Of a DNA stretch of 34,318 nucleotides, positions 8,631-16,939 are shown piece by piece. The stretch is from Actinomycetota bacterium (GTDB lineage: Bacteria > Actinomycetota > Actinomycetes > Propionibacteriales > Propionibacteriaceae). The notes below the pieces were generated by a model, which saw only the letters and a list, made by a program, of their open reading frames with translations, was not told the origin of the DNA and ran no database searches. The stretch covers positions 1 to 34,318 of the forward strand of contig JAIUOR010000049.1 in assembly GCA_020161795.1 (NCBI GenBank). The letters are read 5' to 3'. Position numbers and translations under genes: made by a program. The first letter of the stretch is position 1; every line of letters starts with the position of its first letter.

Positions 8631-9544
8631 CCCTGCTCCTCGGCCGCCGGCACGTAGAGGACATCGCGGTGCGCGACGCCGAAACCGGCTGATGCGTACA
8701 TTCCTACCGCGACGGTATCAGCGCTGTCGACGTAGAGAATCACGCTGCGGCACCCGGCCTTCGCCAGGTGGTCGAGGCCGGCCTGCAGGAGTCGCCTGCC
8801 CAGCCCTCGTCCCTGGGCCGACGGATCGACACCCACCACGTAGACCTCCCCGAGATCGCCGACCCGCTTGGTCCAGTGGAACCCGAGCAGCCGCCCGTCC
8901 TCGACCGCCACGATCAGACCGTCGGGGTCGAACCACTCCTCGGCCATCCGCGCCGCCAGCCCCGCTGCGTCGAGCCCACCCTGCTCCGGGTGGTGCGCGA
9001 ACGCCGCCGCATTCACCGCCAGCAGCGCCGAGGCGTCCTCCGGACGGAATCCGCGCAACTCGACGGAGTGACCGACCTCGCCGCTGGCGGTCGGGGCTGG
9101 ATCCGTTCCTCGCTCCGCCCTCGCCCCTCCCGTCGAGGCGGAGCCGGGGGTGCCTCCGGTCGTCAGCGGCTTCTCCATCACCAGCAGCGCGCGTCCCGCC
9201 ACCAACCCCAGCCTGCGGACGAACCCCTGGGCGGGCGGGGCGTCGTGGAAGGCCCACAGCCGGATCGGAGCGTCGGAGCCCAGGGCGGCCACCAGGCCGG
9301 ATGCGATCCCGCGCCGTCGATGGTCCGGATCGACCACCACCTGGGCGGTCTGGTGGGCCGGGCTGTGCACCAGGTAGCCCACCAGCCGATCGTCCTCGAT
9401 TGTCAGCAGATGCCGTGCCTCGCCCAGTGCGCGGCTGAGCCGGGCCTCCTCGTTGAGCGGATCGAACCCGTCCGCCGCGGCGGCCCGCGCCGCCAGCGCG
9501 TCCACCGCCACGGCCTGCTCAGCGGTCAGCCACGATTCCCACAC
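8627..9544 (-). CDS. mshD: Mycothiol synthase MshD (two GNAT domains)
   Basis: A 305-residue acetyltransferase performing the last step of mycothiol synthesis, acetyl transfer from acetyl-CoA to Cys-GlcN-Ins. There are two tandem GNAT folds: residues ~1-130 with a degenerate acetyl-CoA loop ([16 protein letters not shown]), and ~155-300 with the active loop [29 protein letters not shown] and [11 protein letters not shown] are characteristic MshD segments. The start is the GTG at 9542-9544, with -10 TAGCCT exactly 6 nt upstream. It is first in mshD-ppk-mutT1 and lies downstream of glnR, the same neighbour order as Rv0819 and Rv0818 in M. tuberculosis. Confidence 0.92.
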   Translation of the reverse strand: MWESWLTAEQAVAVDALAARAAAADGFDPLNEEARLSRALGEARHLLTIEDDRLVGYLVHSPAHQTAQVVVDPDHRRRGIASGLVAALGSDAPIRLWAFHDAPPAQGFVRRLGLVAGRALLVMEKPLTTGGTPGSASTGGARAERGTDPAPTASGEVGHSVELRGFRPEDASALLAVNAAAFAHHPEQGGLDAAGLAARMAEEWFDPDGLIVAVEDGRLLGFHWTKRVGDLGEVYVVGVDPSAQGRGLGRRLLQAGLDHLAKAGCRSVILYVDSADTVAVGMYASAGFGVAHRDVLYVPAAEEQG

Positions 9545-9556
9545 GCATGCAGGCTA
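9545..9556 (-). promoter_or_regulatory. Leaderless -10 element of mshD
   Basis: TAGCCT (9551-9556, minus strand) lies 6 nt from the GTG start. No Shine-Dalgarno is present. Confidence 0.6.
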
Positions 9557-9642
9557 GCCGCTCCCCCTGATCCTCCCGCAAGGTATGACCGGCGGGGCCG
9601 GGGACATCGCAACGCCTGGATTCCGGAGAGTGGGATCGTCCG

Positions 9643-9659
9643 CCGGCGGCAGGCGCCGG
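9643..9659 (-). terminator. Short GC hairpin after glnR
   Basis: CCGGCG (9643-9648) and CGCCGG (9654-9659) form a 6-bp stem with a 5-nt loop, 12 nt past the glnR stop. This would separate glnR from the independently promoted mshD. It is short and without a T-run. Confidence 0.35.
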
Positions 9660-9671
9660 GAAGAAGCCGGA

Positions 9672-10343
9672 TCAGCGTCGGGCGTCGGGGGAGAAGCGGT
9701 AGCCGACATTGCGGACGGTGCCGATCAGCGCCTCGTGCTCGGGGCCGAGCTTGGCGCGCAGCCGGCGGATGTGGACGTCCACCGTGCGGGTGCCGCCGTA
9801 GTAGTCGTAGCCCCAGACGTCGGCCAGCAGGTGCTCGCGGCTGAACACCCGGCCCGGGTGCTGCACCAGGTACTTCAGCAGTTCGAACTCGGTGTAGGTG
9901 AGGTCGAGCGGCTCGCCCTCCTTGACCGCGGAGTAGGCGGCCTCGTCGATTTCGATGCCGCCGGCCGAGATCAGTCCGTCATTGGCGGCGGCGCTGGCCA
10001 GCAGCCGGATCCGTACCTCGAACTCGGCCACCCCGGCGGTGTCGACGATCACGTCCGAGAGCCCCCATTCGGCCGAGACGGCGGCGAAGCCGCTTTCGGC
10101 CAGCACCAGCAGAAGCGGGACGGTCGAGCCGCTGGAGGTGAACAGCCGCGCCATCGTGCGGGCCCCGGCCAGATCGATGCGGCCGTCCAGCAGCACCACG
10201 TCGCAGCGGGCGGCACTGGTGAGCGCGTCGGTGTCGGCGGCCACGACCGTGATCTCGTGCGGCAGCAGGGTGAGGACCGGAAGGGAATGATCGGAGGTGT
10301 TCCCCTGGGTGAGGGTGCTACTGACGACGAGCAGTTGCGCCAT
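9672..10343 (-). CDS. glnR: GlnR-type nitrogen response regulator (OmpR family)
   Basis: A 223-residue transcription factor. Residues ~1-115 form a degenerate receiver domain in which the usual phosphorylation aspartate lies in [14 protein letters not shown]. Residues ~125-220 form an OmpR/PhoB winged helix ([20 protein letters not shown], then [15 protein letters not shown] and VRNVGYRF). The receiver sequence (LLDGR.DLAGAR and [12 protein letters not shown]) matches GlnR, the orphan regulator of nitrogen assimilation, which works without a partner kinase. The ATG at 10343 is chosen over a GTG 6 nt upstream because GGGGAGG lies 5 nt before it and the GTG would overlap that site. Neighbouring mshD supports orthology with Rv0818. 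A simpler OmpR-type regulator is the alternative. Confidence 0.85.
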   Translation of the reverse strand: MAQLLVVSSTLTQGNTSDHSLPVLTLLPHEITVVAADTDALTSAARCDVVLLDGRIDLAGARTMARLFTSSGSTVPLLLVLAESGFAAVSAEWGLSDVIVDTAGVAEFEVRIRLLASAAANDGLISAGGIEIDEAAYSAVKEGEPLDLTYTEFELLKYLVQHPGRVFSREHLLADVWGYDYYGGTRTVDVHIRRLRAKLGPEHEALIGTVRNVGYRFSPDARR

Positions 10344-10375
10344 CCTCACCTCCCCAGTGTCGGAGTCCGTTGTTC

Positions 10376-10381
10376 AGAATA
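10376..10381 (-). promoter_or_regulatory. Candidate -10 of glnR
   Basis: TATTCT on the minus strand, 32 nt upstream of the chosen ATG, leaves room for a leader with the GGGGAGG ribosome-binding site. No convincing -35 is visible. In the rest of the 193-nt gap to dtd I see only terminator-like hairpins (including GCGGCG/CGCCGC at 10462-10477). Confidence 0.35.
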
Positions 10382-10504
10382 CTGGTCTCGGCAGGGTTTG
10401 GCCTCGTTGACCGCGTCGAGACCGGGACGGGCGGGCACTTTCTGCCAGATATTCGACCTGCGCGGCGGATACGCCGCCGGAGAGCCACTATTTGGCAAAA
10501 ACCG

Positions 10505-10536
10505 CACCAGGGGTCCGGGGTGGGGAGCCCCAGGTG
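10505..10536 (-). terminator. Probable dtd terminator hairpin
   Basis: CACCAGGGG (10505-10513) pairs with CCCCAGGTG (10528-10536) with one mismatch, directly at the dtd stop. A second hairpin follows at 10462-10477. Neither has a T-run. Confidence 0.4.
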
Positions 10537-10962
10537 TCAGCTGTCCAGGATAAGGGTGACCGGTCCGTCGTTGGTGAGCTCGACCTGCATGTGGGCGCCG
10601 AAGCGTCCGGTCGCCACGGTTGCGCCGCGGGCGCGCAGGGCGGCGACGAAGGCGTCGACCAGGGGTTCGCTGACCGGACGGGGCGCGGCGGCGTTCCAGG
10701 AGGGCCGGCGACCCTTGCGGGTGTCGGCGTACAGGGTGAACTGGCTCACCACCAGCAGCGGTGCGTCCAGGTCCGCGCAGCTGCGCTCGTCGGCCAGGAT
10801 GCGCAGCGTCCAGATCTTGTCGGCCAGCTTGTCCGCCGTCTCGGCGGTGTCGTCGTGGGTGACGCCGAGCAGCACCAGGAGGCCGGGGGAGTCGATCCGT
10901 CCGACCACCTCGTCGTCCACCGTCACCGACGCCCGGGAGACTCGCTGCACCACCGCTCGCAC
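10537..10962 (-). CDS. dtd: D-aminoacyl-tRNA deacylase
   Basis: A 141-residue homodimeric proofreading enzyme that hydrolyses D-aminoacyl-tRNA (and glycyl-tRNA-Ala mischarges). Both family motifs are intact: [17 protein letters not shown] (~78-94), and NDGPVT near the C-terminus, which in the dimer supplies the cross-subunit Gly-cisPro-type active site. Its length matches the family exactly. The start is GTG at 10960-10962 (reads [15 protein letters not shown], the standard N-terminus). A longer in-frame start at 11244 is rejected: it would run through the divergent ABC gene promoter. -10 TATCCT lies 6 nt upstream. Confidence 0.95.
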   Translation of the reverse strand: MRAVVQRVSRASVTVDDEVVGRIDSPGLLVLLGVTHDDTAETADKLADKIWTLRILADERSCADLDAPLLVVSQFTLYADTRKGRRPSWNAAAPRPVSEPLVDAFVAALRARGATVATGRFGAHMQVELTNDGPVTLILDS

Positions 10963-10974
10963 CCGGTGAGGATA
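10963..10974 (-). promoter_or_regulatory. Leaderless -10 element of dtd
   Basis: TATCCT (10969-10974, minus strand) is 6 nt from the GTG start. This fixes the dtd start and leaves only 55 nt to the divergent ABC transporter start at 11030. Confidence 0.6.
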
Positions 10975-11029
10975 GCGGGGAGGTGGACGCATGGTTGGCT
11001 CACGAGGGCGCCGGTGGAAGAGTGAGCCC

Positions 11030-13240
11030 ATGTCCGACATCGCCATCCGCACCGGCCCGATCGCGGGGATCCCGGGGCAGCCGATGCTGCGGCGGATCGC
11101 GAGCCTGCTCGCCCCGTACAAGTGGTGGCTGGCGCTGGTGGCGGTGACCGTGATCGTCTCGGCGGCGCTGACCTCGCTGGCGCCCTTCCTCACCCGCGCG
11201 GTGTTCGACGATGCCCTGTTCCCCATCCAGCCGGACGGCAGCACCGGCCAGCCCGATCTCTCCCTGCTCTACTGGCTGGTCGCCGGCCTGATCGCGATTC
11301 CCCTGGTCAGCGCTCTGATCGGGGTCGGGCAGACCTACCTGACCAACCGGGTGGGCAATGCTGCGATGGCCGAGCTGCGGGTGGCGCTGTTCGAGCACCT
11401 GGAGAAGATGGAGCTGGCCTTCTTCACCTCCACCAAGACCGGCGACATCCAATCCCGGCTGGCCAACGACGTCTCGGGCGTCCGCAACGTGCTGACCTCC
11501 ACGGCGTCATCGATCCTGCAGAACGTGGTCACCGTGATCGCGGCCTTCGTCTCGATGCTGCTGCTCAGCTGGCAGCTGACCATCATCAGCCTGATCCTGA
11601 TGCCGGTCTTCATGGTCATCCAGTTGAAGGTCGGCGCCCGCCGCAAGCAGCTGCAGAAGCGCACCCAGGAGAACCTGTCGGAGATGACCGCGATCACCGA
11701 GGAGTCGCTGGGCGTCTCCGGGGTGCTGCTGGCGAAGGTGTTCCGCCGCTCCGAGCTCGAGGTCGACCGCTACCGCCGCGCCAACCGCCGGCAGACCCGG
11801 CTGCAACTGAAGCAGGCGATGACCGGGCAGACCTTCTTCTCGATCGTGTCGACCTTCTTCGGGCTCACCCCGGCGATCGTCTACCTGGTGGCCGGCCTGC
11901 TGCTCAATGGTGGCACCCTGATCGGCGGCCAGGTGCTCACGGCGGGGACGATCGTCGCCTACACCACCCTGCAGGCCCGGTTGCAGCAGCCGCTGGTCGG
12001 GTTGATGCGGGTGACGATGGACGTGCAGACCTCGTTCGCGTTGTTCGCCCGGCTCTTCGAGTACCTCGACCTGCAGCCGGCGATCTCCGACGCGTCGGAA
12101 GCCCGTCCGCTGACCGACGTGCGCGGACGGGTCGAGCTGAAGGACGTCTGGTTCCGCTACCCGGCGCCGCGCACTCTGGCCACCGCGGTGGCGGCCACCC
12201 CGGAGGCCGCTGAGGAGGCTGCCCGGCAGGCGGCCCGCAGGCAGCGTCGCTCCAGCCGCTACGGTCGCGACTACCGTGCCCTGGAGGTACCGACGATGGC
12301 CAGCATCGCCGACGGGGCGGGCGGCCAGGTGGTGCGTTCGTCCGCGGTTCCCGGGATGGCCCCGGCAGTGGCCCTGCCCGAGACCCCGGTCTCGCCGGAC
12401 GAGGCGGTGGACGGCCGTCCCGGCGAGGATCTGGACGGCGACGGCCGGATCGGCGATGCCGAGCGCTGGGCGCTCTCGGGGATCTCGCTGACGGTCCAGC
12501 CCGGCCAGCTGGCGGCGATCGTCGGCCCCTCCGGTTCGGGCAAGACCACGCTGACCTACCTGATCCCCCGGTTGCACGAAGTGACCAAGGGCGCGGTGTT
12601 GATCGACGGCCACGACGTCCGCGATGTCACCCTCGACTCGCTGGCCGAGGCGGTCGGGATGGTCACCCAGGAGCCCTACCTGTTCCACGGCACCATTACC
12701 GAGAACTTGCGCTACGCGCGCCCCGAGGCCACCGATGCCGAGATCGTCGAGGCCTGCCGCGCGGCCAACATCCACGACCGGATCATGAGCTTCGCCGACG
12801 GCTACGAGACCATCACCGGTGAGCGCGGGTTCCGGCTCTCCGGCGGCGAGAAGCAGCGGCTGGCGATCGCTCGCGTCCTGATCAAGGATCCGCGGATCCT
12901 GATCCTGGACGAGGCCACCTCCGCCCTCGACACCGCCACCGAGCGGCTGGTCCAGGAGGCGCTGGAACACGCCATGGCCGACCGGACCACCTTCGCGATC
13001 GCCCACCGGCTCTCCACCATCATGAACGCCGACGTGATCTTCGGCATCGCCGACGGCCAACTGATCGAGCAGGGCACCCACGCCGAACTGCTGGCCAGGG
13101 GCGGCCTCTACGCCCGCCTCTACGAGGAGCAGTTCGGCGGTGGCACCGTCGAGGCCCGCTGCGACGATGCCGTGCTGTTCAGCGACGGGACGACCCTGCA
13201 CCACCGCCTCGGCCCGCCCAAGGCCGACATGCCGGTGTGA
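11030..13240 (+). CDS. Type I ABC exporter (fused membrane and ATPase domains) with a large EF-hand-bearing insertion
   Basis: A 736-residue half-transporter, probably a dimeric multidrug or lipid exporter. Residues ~25-330 hold six membrane helices with typical coupling-helix sequences. The ATPase domain has A-loop Tyr377 (FRYP), Walker [10 protein letters not shown] (~499-507), Q-loop VTQEPYLF, signature LSGGEKQR, Walker [13 protein letters not shown] and H-loop AHRLST. In most exporters the A-loop and Walker A are ~25 residues apart; here they are ~122 apart. The extra ~95 residues are Ala/Arg/Pro-rich and end in the calcium-loop sequence [12 protein letters not shown] (467-478). All catalytic motifs are intact, so the insertion should be a surface loop. 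The ATG at 11030 has a GGAAGAG ribosome-binding site; an ATG at 10991 is possible but lacks one. Substrate unknown. Confidence 0.9.
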   Translation: MSDIAIRTGPIAGIPGQPMLRRIASLLAPYKWWLALVAVTVIVSAALTSLAPFLTRAVFDDALFPIQPDGSTGQPDLSLLYWLVAGLIAIPLVSALIGVGQTYLTNRVGNAAMAELRVALFEHLEKMELAFFTSTKTGDIQSRLANDVSGVRNVLTSTASSILQNVVTVIAAFVSMLLLSWQLTIISLILMPVFMVIQLKVGARRKQLQKRTQENLSEMTAITEESLGVSGVLLAKVFRRSELEVDRYRRANRRQTRLQLKQAMTGQTFFSIVSTFFGLTPAIVYLVAGLLLNGGTLIGGQVLTAGTIVAYTTLQARLQQPLVGLMRVTMDVQTSFALFARLFEYLDLQPAISDASEARPLTDVRGRVELKDVWFRYPAPRTLATAVAATPEAAEEAARQAARRQRRSSRYGRDYRALEVPTMASIADGAGGQVVRSSAVPGMAPAVALPETPVSPDEAVDGRPGEDLDGDGRIGDAERWALSGISLTVQPGQLAAIVGPSGSGKTTLTYLIPRLHEVTKGAVLIDGHDVRDVTLDSLAEAVGMVTQEPYLFHGTITENLRYARPEATDAEIVEACRAANIHDRIMSFADGYETITGERGFRLSGGEKQRLAIARVLIKDPRILILDEATSALDTATERLVQEALEHAMADRTTFAIAHRLSTIMNADVIFGIADGQLIEQGTHAELLARGGLYARLYEEQFGGGTVEARCDDAVLFSDGTTLHHRLGPPKADMPV
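12428..12463 (+). other. Canonical EF-hand calcium loop inside the ABC ATPase domain
   Basis: Codons 467-478 encode [12 protein letters not shown]. This matches the 12-residue EF-hand/dockerin loop at every key place: Asp at 1, 3 and 5, Gly at 6, Ile at 8, Glu at 12. It is placed just before the strand leading to Walker A. Only one loop is present, without clear flanking helices on the N side. Confidence 0.6.
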
Positions 13241-13256
13241 GGCGGAGGCGGGAAGG

Positions 13257-13268
13257 TATCCTGCCCGG
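13257..13268 (+). promoter_or_regulatory. Leaderless -10 element of the miniprotein gene
   Basis: TATCCT (13257-13262) followed by 6 nt and GTG. It would also drive the downstream nitrobindin and ygfZ-like genes. Confidence 0.55.
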
Positions 13269-13379
13269 GTGCTGTTAGGGGATTCGGTGACGGTCACCGT
13301 CGTGGTGATCGCCTGTGCGCTGGTGCTGGTGGCGGCGGTCGTCGGTATCGTCCGGCTGGCCCGCGGCAAGAAGGAGTGA
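13269..13379 (+). CDS. 36-residue single-span membrane miniprotein
   Basis: A short frame starting at GTG 13269 encodes a hydrophobic helix (VTVTVVVIACALVLVAAVVG, residues 7-26) followed by a basic tail ending RLARGKKE, so the C-terminus should be cytoplasmic. The start is supported by a -10 hexamer 6 nt upstream. The stop is 1 nt before the next ATG, and its last codons contain the AAGGAG ribosome-binding site of the nitrobindin gene, so translation is linked. I do not recognise a family. It could also be only a translated leader for the downstream gene. Confidence 0.55.
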   Translation: MLLGDSVTVTVVVIACALVLVAAVVGIVRLARGKKE

Positions 13380-13380
13380 C

Positions 13381-13875
13381 ATGTTCGAGATCCCGTCCGA
13401 TCTGAACCCGGCGCTGGTGGGGCTGGCCTGGCTGCGCGGACGCTGGGAGGGCACCGGCTATCGGCAGTGGCCAGGGGAGGAGAAGACCTCCTACGCCATC
13501 CAGATCGACTTCGCCGACAACGGCGGCGACTACCTGCACTACCTCTCCCAGAGCTTCGAGGTGGATGCCGAGCGCCGCCCGGTGAAGGCGTTGGCGATGG
13601 AGACCGGGTTCTGGCGGCCGCTGGCCGACGGCACGGTGGACGTCATGATGTGCAGCCCCGACGGCTTCGCCGAGATCTGGTTCGGCAACCTGCAGCCGGG
13701 CCGCGTCGACCTGATCACGGACGCGGTCGCGCGCACCAAGGACGCCCCGGTGGCCTACACCGCCGGGCGCCGGCTCTACGGACTGGTCGAGGGCAAGCTG
13801 ATGTTCTCCTTCGACCGTGCCACCGACGAGCACGAACTGCAGCCGCATGTCTGGGCCACCCTGGAGCGCCGGTGA
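13381..13875 (+). CDS. Nitrobindin-like heme-binding beta-barrel protein (DUF1794/FABP-like)
   Basis: A 164-residue protein of the nitrobindin/THAP4-like family, a ten-stranded barrel that binds ferric heme and isomerises or scavenges reactive nitrogen species. Signature N-terminus GLAWLRGRWEGTGYRQWP carries the GxWxGxG motif (~18-24). The C-terminal HVWATLERR provides the conserved histidine expected to ligate heme. Length fits the family. The ATG at 13381 has AAGGAG 4 nt upstream, located in the end of the miniprotein gene. Its stop overlaps the next gene's GTG by 4 nt. Confidence 0.87.
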   Translation: MFEIPSDLNPALVGLAWLRGRWEGTGYRQWPGEEKTSYAIQIDFADNGGDYLHYLSQSFEVDAERRPVKALAMETGFWRPLADGTVDVMMCSPDGFAEIWFGNLQPGRVDLITDAVARTKDAPVAYTAGRRLYGLVEGKLMFSFDRATDEHELQPHVWATLERR

Positions 13876-14804
13876 CTGAGGTCCGCAACGACCAGGGCCC
13901 GGACGCTGGCGCCGTCCGGCACTACGGCGACCCGCTGCGCGAGCAGCGCCGGCTGGCGACTGGTGAGGCATCGGTCGACCTCTCCCACCGTCCGGTCTTC
14001 TCGATCTCGGGGAGCGACCGGCTGAGTTGGCTGAACAATGTCACCAGCCAGGATTTCGCCGGGCTCGCTCCCGGCGTCCCGGTGACGGCCTACATCCTCG
14101 ATCACCAGGGCCATATCGTCCATGTGCTGGGCGGGGTGGATGACGGCGAGACGCTGTGGGCGCACACCGAACCCGGACGAGACGAGGCGTTGCTCACCTG
14201 GCTACGCCGGATGGTCTTTGCCGCTCGGGTCGAGATCGCCGAACAGCCAGACAGGCGACTGGTGCTTCCCGCCGGGGCAGCCGCCCCCACGGTTGTTGAC
14301 TCTGCAGATGTAGAGGATGTGCTGGGAGGGGTACGCGCGGGAACCTGGGCGATGGAGGCGCTGCGGATCGCCGCTGGCCAGCCGCGGACCTTCCTCGACA
14401 CCGACGAGAAGACCATCCCCAACGAGCTGGCCAATCCCGAGGGCGACCTGCTGGGCCCTGCCGCCCACCTGGCCAAGGGCTGCTACCCCGGCCAGGAGAC
14501 CGTGGCCCGCATCTACAACCTGGGACGGCCGCCCCGGCGGCTCACCCTATTGCACCTGGACGGCAGCGCCGACGCCCTGCCCGAGGTGGGTGCCGACATC
14601 CTCGCCGACGGCCGCGTGGTCGGCCGGATGGGCACCTCCGAGCGCCACTACGAGCTCGGCCCGATCGGCCTGGCCCTGCTCAAGCGCCAACTCCCCACCG
14701 ACGCCGCGCTCACCGCCGACGGCATCGCTGCCGCCCAGGAGATTCTGGTCGACCCCGAGGCCGGCCTGCACTGGCGTCCGACGCCCGGCCTCGGCCGCCG
14801 CTGA
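13872..14804 (+). CDS. ygfZ: YgfZ-like folate-binding protein (GcvT-related)
   Basis: A 310-residue protein of the YgfZ family, tetrahydrofolate-dependent factors for repair or maturation of some iron-sulfur enzymes. The diagnostic motif KGCYPGQE is at ~202-209 with the essential cysteine (Cys204). N-terminal segments SHRPVFSISGSDRLSWLNNV and TSQDF are typical of the GcvT/YgfZ fold. The start is the GTG at 13872 overlapping the nitrobindin stop (GTGA), so the two are co-translated. The pairing of a nitrobindin-like gene with ygfZ recurs in Actinobacteria and suggests shared protection of heme or Fe-S proteins, which is inference. Confidence 0.9.
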   Translation: MTEVRNDQGPDAGAVRHYGDPLREQRRLATGEASVDLSHRPVFSISGSDRLSWLNNVTSQDFAGLAPGVPVTAYILDHQGHIVHVLGGVDDGETLWAHTEPGRDEALLTWLRRMVFAARVEIAEQPDRRLVLPAGAAAPTVVDSADVEDVLGGVRAGTWAMEALRIAAGQPRTFLDTDEKTIPNELANPEGDLLGPAAHLAKGCYPGQETVARIYNLGRPPRRLTLLHLDGSADALPEVGADILADGRVVGRMGTSERHYELGPIGLALLKRQLPTDAALTADGIAAAQEILVDPEAGLHWRPTPGLGRR

Positions 14805-14827
14805 GCCATGGCAACCGGCAGCACCAA

Positions 14828-15586
14828 GTGAAGCGACTGTTCGGGATCGCCGGCCTGCTGCTGGGGTTCGTGGTGGTGTTCGGGGTCGGCTGGGCTTGGC
14901 CGATCCTGGTTCGTGGGCCGCTGGTGGTGGGGCAGGACGCGATCACCGATGCCGCCTCGACCCAGGTTGCGGTGACGGTCGAGGACGCTGGTGGCCGGAC
15001 GATCGTCGCCCGCCCACCTGTGGGTGTTGTGGACCGGAACCTGCTGGTCATCGTCTATCCGGGAGCGCTGGTTCGTCCGCAGGCCTATGAATGGCTGGCT
15101 CGCGCGCTGGCCTCGGACGGCTACTTCACGGTGATCCCGGAGTTTCCCTTCGACCTCGCCGTCACTGATCCCAGCCGGGCGGACGCCCTGATCGAGCGCT
15201 ACGGGGACGCCCGGCGAGTGGTGCTGGCCGGCCACTCGCTGGGCGGAGCGATGGCCGCACAGTACGCCGCCGGGCACGCGGCGGATCTGGCGGGCCTGAT
15301 GCTGTTCGCCGCCTACCCCGGCGATGGCGCCGACCTGTCGGCCGGCGGCCTGCCTGTGCTGAGCCTGCTCGGCGAGCACGATGGGGTGGTCAACCCCGAC
15401 GCCCTGGCGGCTTCATGGACGCGGCTACCGTCCGGCACCCAGCGGGTGGCCATCACGGGCGGTGTCCATGCCTTCTTCGGACGCTACGGACCCCAGGCCG
15501 GCGACGGCATCCCCACCGTACCCCGAGAGGCCGCCGAGGCTCAGATCACGTCGGCGGCCGAGGACTTCCTGGCGGCACTGCCGTAG
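14828..15586 (+). CDS. Membrane-anchored or secreted alpha/beta hydrolase
   Basis: A 252-residue protein. Residues ~4-27 form a hydrophobic signal anchor (LFGIAGLLLGFVVVFGVGWA), so the enzyme domain is expected outside the membrane. The catalytic triad is visible: nucleophile Ser137 in GHSLGG, acid Asp185 in LLGEHDGVVNP, base His214 in GGVHAFFG. It resembles the alpha/beta hydrolase family 5 group of actinobacterial exported esterases; substrate unknown. The start is GTG at 14828, 23 nt after the ygfZ-like stop, without a strong ribosome-binding site; it may be the last gene of that operon. Confidence 0.85.
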   Translation: MKRLFGIAGLLLGFVVVFGVGWAWPILVRGPLVVGQDAITDAASTQVAVTVEDAGGRTIVARPPVGVVDRNLLVIVYPGALVRPQAYEWLARALASDGYFTVIPEFPFDLAVTDPSRADALIERYGDARRVVLAGHSLGGAMAAQYAAGHAADLAGLMLFAAYPGDGADLSAGGLPVLSLLGEHDGVVNPDALAASWTRLPSGTQRVAITGGVHAFFGRYGPQAGDGIPTVPREAAEAQITSAAEDFLAALP

Positions 15587-15665
15587 CCGGCTACCGGTGC
15601 CTCTGACACTTACTCGCCTCGACAAGCTCGACCATCGAGATGACGGCGACCGCCGCCGAGCGGGG

Positions 15666-16871
15666 TCAGGGGCGATGGGCCAGGACGTACAGCCGCTCGA
15701 ATTGCGCCTCGGTGGGGACGGGGGAGCGGACGTACCACTCGTCGACCACCAGGCCGGCCTCCGCGACGGCAGCGAGCACCTGGTCGCGGTCGTGCAGTAC
15801 CAGATCCAGATCCACCGGTACGCCGAACAGCTCATCGCTGTGGTCGATGCCGTCGCCCAGTTTCAGGGCCAGGGCGAAAACCCCGCCCGGACGCAGGGTC
15901 GCGGCCGCCTGGCGCAGGGTCGGCGCGAGTTCGGACGGGGCGAGGTAGACGAAGGCGTACCACGCGACGATCGCGCCCCAGGCCGGGGCGGTGCGGGGGC
16001 GCAGCAGCTGGTGGAAGCGCCCGACCTGGAAGTCGAGGTCGGTGAAGTTCGCCCGCGCCTGCTCGATGATCGCCGACGAGGCGTCCAGCCCGTGCACCTC
16101 GATGCCCTGGTCGGCCAGGAAGGCGGCGATGTGGCCCGGCCCGCAGCCGAGATCCATCACCGGGCCGTCGGCCAGGGTTGCGACGCGTTCGAGCAGCCAG
16201 ATCTCGAACGGCTTGTGGATGAGTTCGTCGAGCAGTTCCTCGGAATAGGCCGCGGCGACGGCGTCGTAGGAGGCGATGACCTTCGCGTCGCGGGCCTGCG
16301 CCCCCTCGGCCAGCACCGCCTCGCGGTCGGCCGCGGACTCGGAAGCGCTCACGTCGGCCGACGCGACCGGCACCGGACCCAGCAGATGCACCCAGCGCCG
16401 ATCCTGCTGGCCGCGCTGCAGCGGCAGTTCGCGCACCAGCGGCTCGTCCCGATCGGCCATGTCCGCCAGGCATGCCTCGGCCGCCGTGCGATCGGCGAAC
16501 GGGTGCAGCCGCTCGGTGCGGGTCTTGAGCTCGCCGGGTGCCTGCGCACCGCGCAGCAGCAGGACTGTCAGCAGCGCCCGCTCGTCGTCGCCGAGTTCCA
16601 GCAACTCGTCCAGTGTCTGGTGGTACTTGATCACCCGGGAACCCGCCCCGGCCCAGACCAGCCGCACCAGGCCCTTGTCCTTCAGCGACCGGCCGACATC
16701 CTGGACGGTGCGTTCGGAGTAGTCCACGACCGGATCGCGGCTGGAGGTCTGGTTGCAGGCCAGCCGCAGCGAGTTCAGGCTCAGTGGGTAGCTGGCCGGA
16801 ACGGTCTTCTGCTTCTCCAGAAGGCACCCCAGCACGCGCTGTTCTTCGGCGGTCAGCACCGGCAACGACAT
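15666..16871 (-). CDS. DUF480 (YceH-like) protein fused to a class I SAM methyltransferase
   Basis: A 401-residue fusion. Residues 1-~165 are a complete DUF480/YceH winged-helix pair (LTAEEQRVLGCLLEKQKTVP, then YPLSLNSLRLACNQTSSRDP and PGELKTRTERLHPF). A ~30-residue Ala/Ser/Glu linker leads to a SAM-dependent methyltransferase at ~195-401, with motif I VMDLGCGPGH (Asp240-Gly245) and the acidic end of strand 2 in GLDASSA. E. coli YceH is the first half alone. The pairing suggests a DNA- or nucleoprotein-associated methyltransferase, but the substrate cannot be inferred. The start is ATG 16871, with -10 TACGCT 7 nt upstream. Convergent with the alpha/beta hydrolase gene (79-nt gap, no clear terminator). 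Confidence 0.88.
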   Translation of the reverse strand: MSLPVLTAEEQRVLGCLLEKQKTVPASYPLSLNSLRLACNQTSSRDPVVDYSERTVQDVGRSLKDKGLVRLVWAGAGSRVIKYHQTLDELLELGDDERALLTVLLLRGAQAPGELKTRTERLHPFADRTAAEACLADMADRDEPLVRELPLQRGQQDRRWVHLLGPVPVASADVSASESAADREAVLAEGAQARDAKVIASYDAVAAAYSEELLDELIHKPFEIWLLERVATLADGPVMDLGCGPGHIAAFLADQGIEVHGLDASSAIIEQARANFTDLDFQVGRFHQLLRPRTAPAWGAIVAWYAFVYLAPSELAPTLRQAAATLRPGGVFALALKLGDGIDHSDELFGVPVDLDLVLHDRDQVLAAVAEAGLVVDEWYVRSPVPTEAQFERLYVLAHRP

Positions 16872-16884
16872 GGGCGACAGCGTA
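16872..16884 (-). promoter_or_regulatory. Leaderless -10 element of the DUF480-methyltransferase gene
   Basis: TACGCT (16879-16884, minus strand) is 7 nt from the ATG. The divergent terC promoter begins about 40 bp away. Confidence 0.5.
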
Positions 16885-16927
16885 ATACTTCCACCATGCC
16901 GAGGTGAGTCCGCGCTTGTCGGGGCCG

Positions 16928-16933
16928 TATACT
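16928..16933 (+). promoter_or_regulatory. -10 element of the terC leader
   Basis: TATACT, with a weak TGAGTC 17 nt upstream as possible -35. Transcription would start near 16940, immediately before the riboswitch-like GGGGAGTA. Confidence 0.55.
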
Positions 16934-16939
16934 CGGTCG

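Noticed and set aside
10963-11244. Upstream in-frame start for dtd
   Set aside because: The extension lies over the divergent ABC gene and is absent from the 141-residue family; the -10 box fixes the shorter start.
15587-15665. Terminator between the convergent hydrolase and DUF480 genes
   Set aside because: Only a weak CTCGA/TCGAG pairing is present, too short to support.
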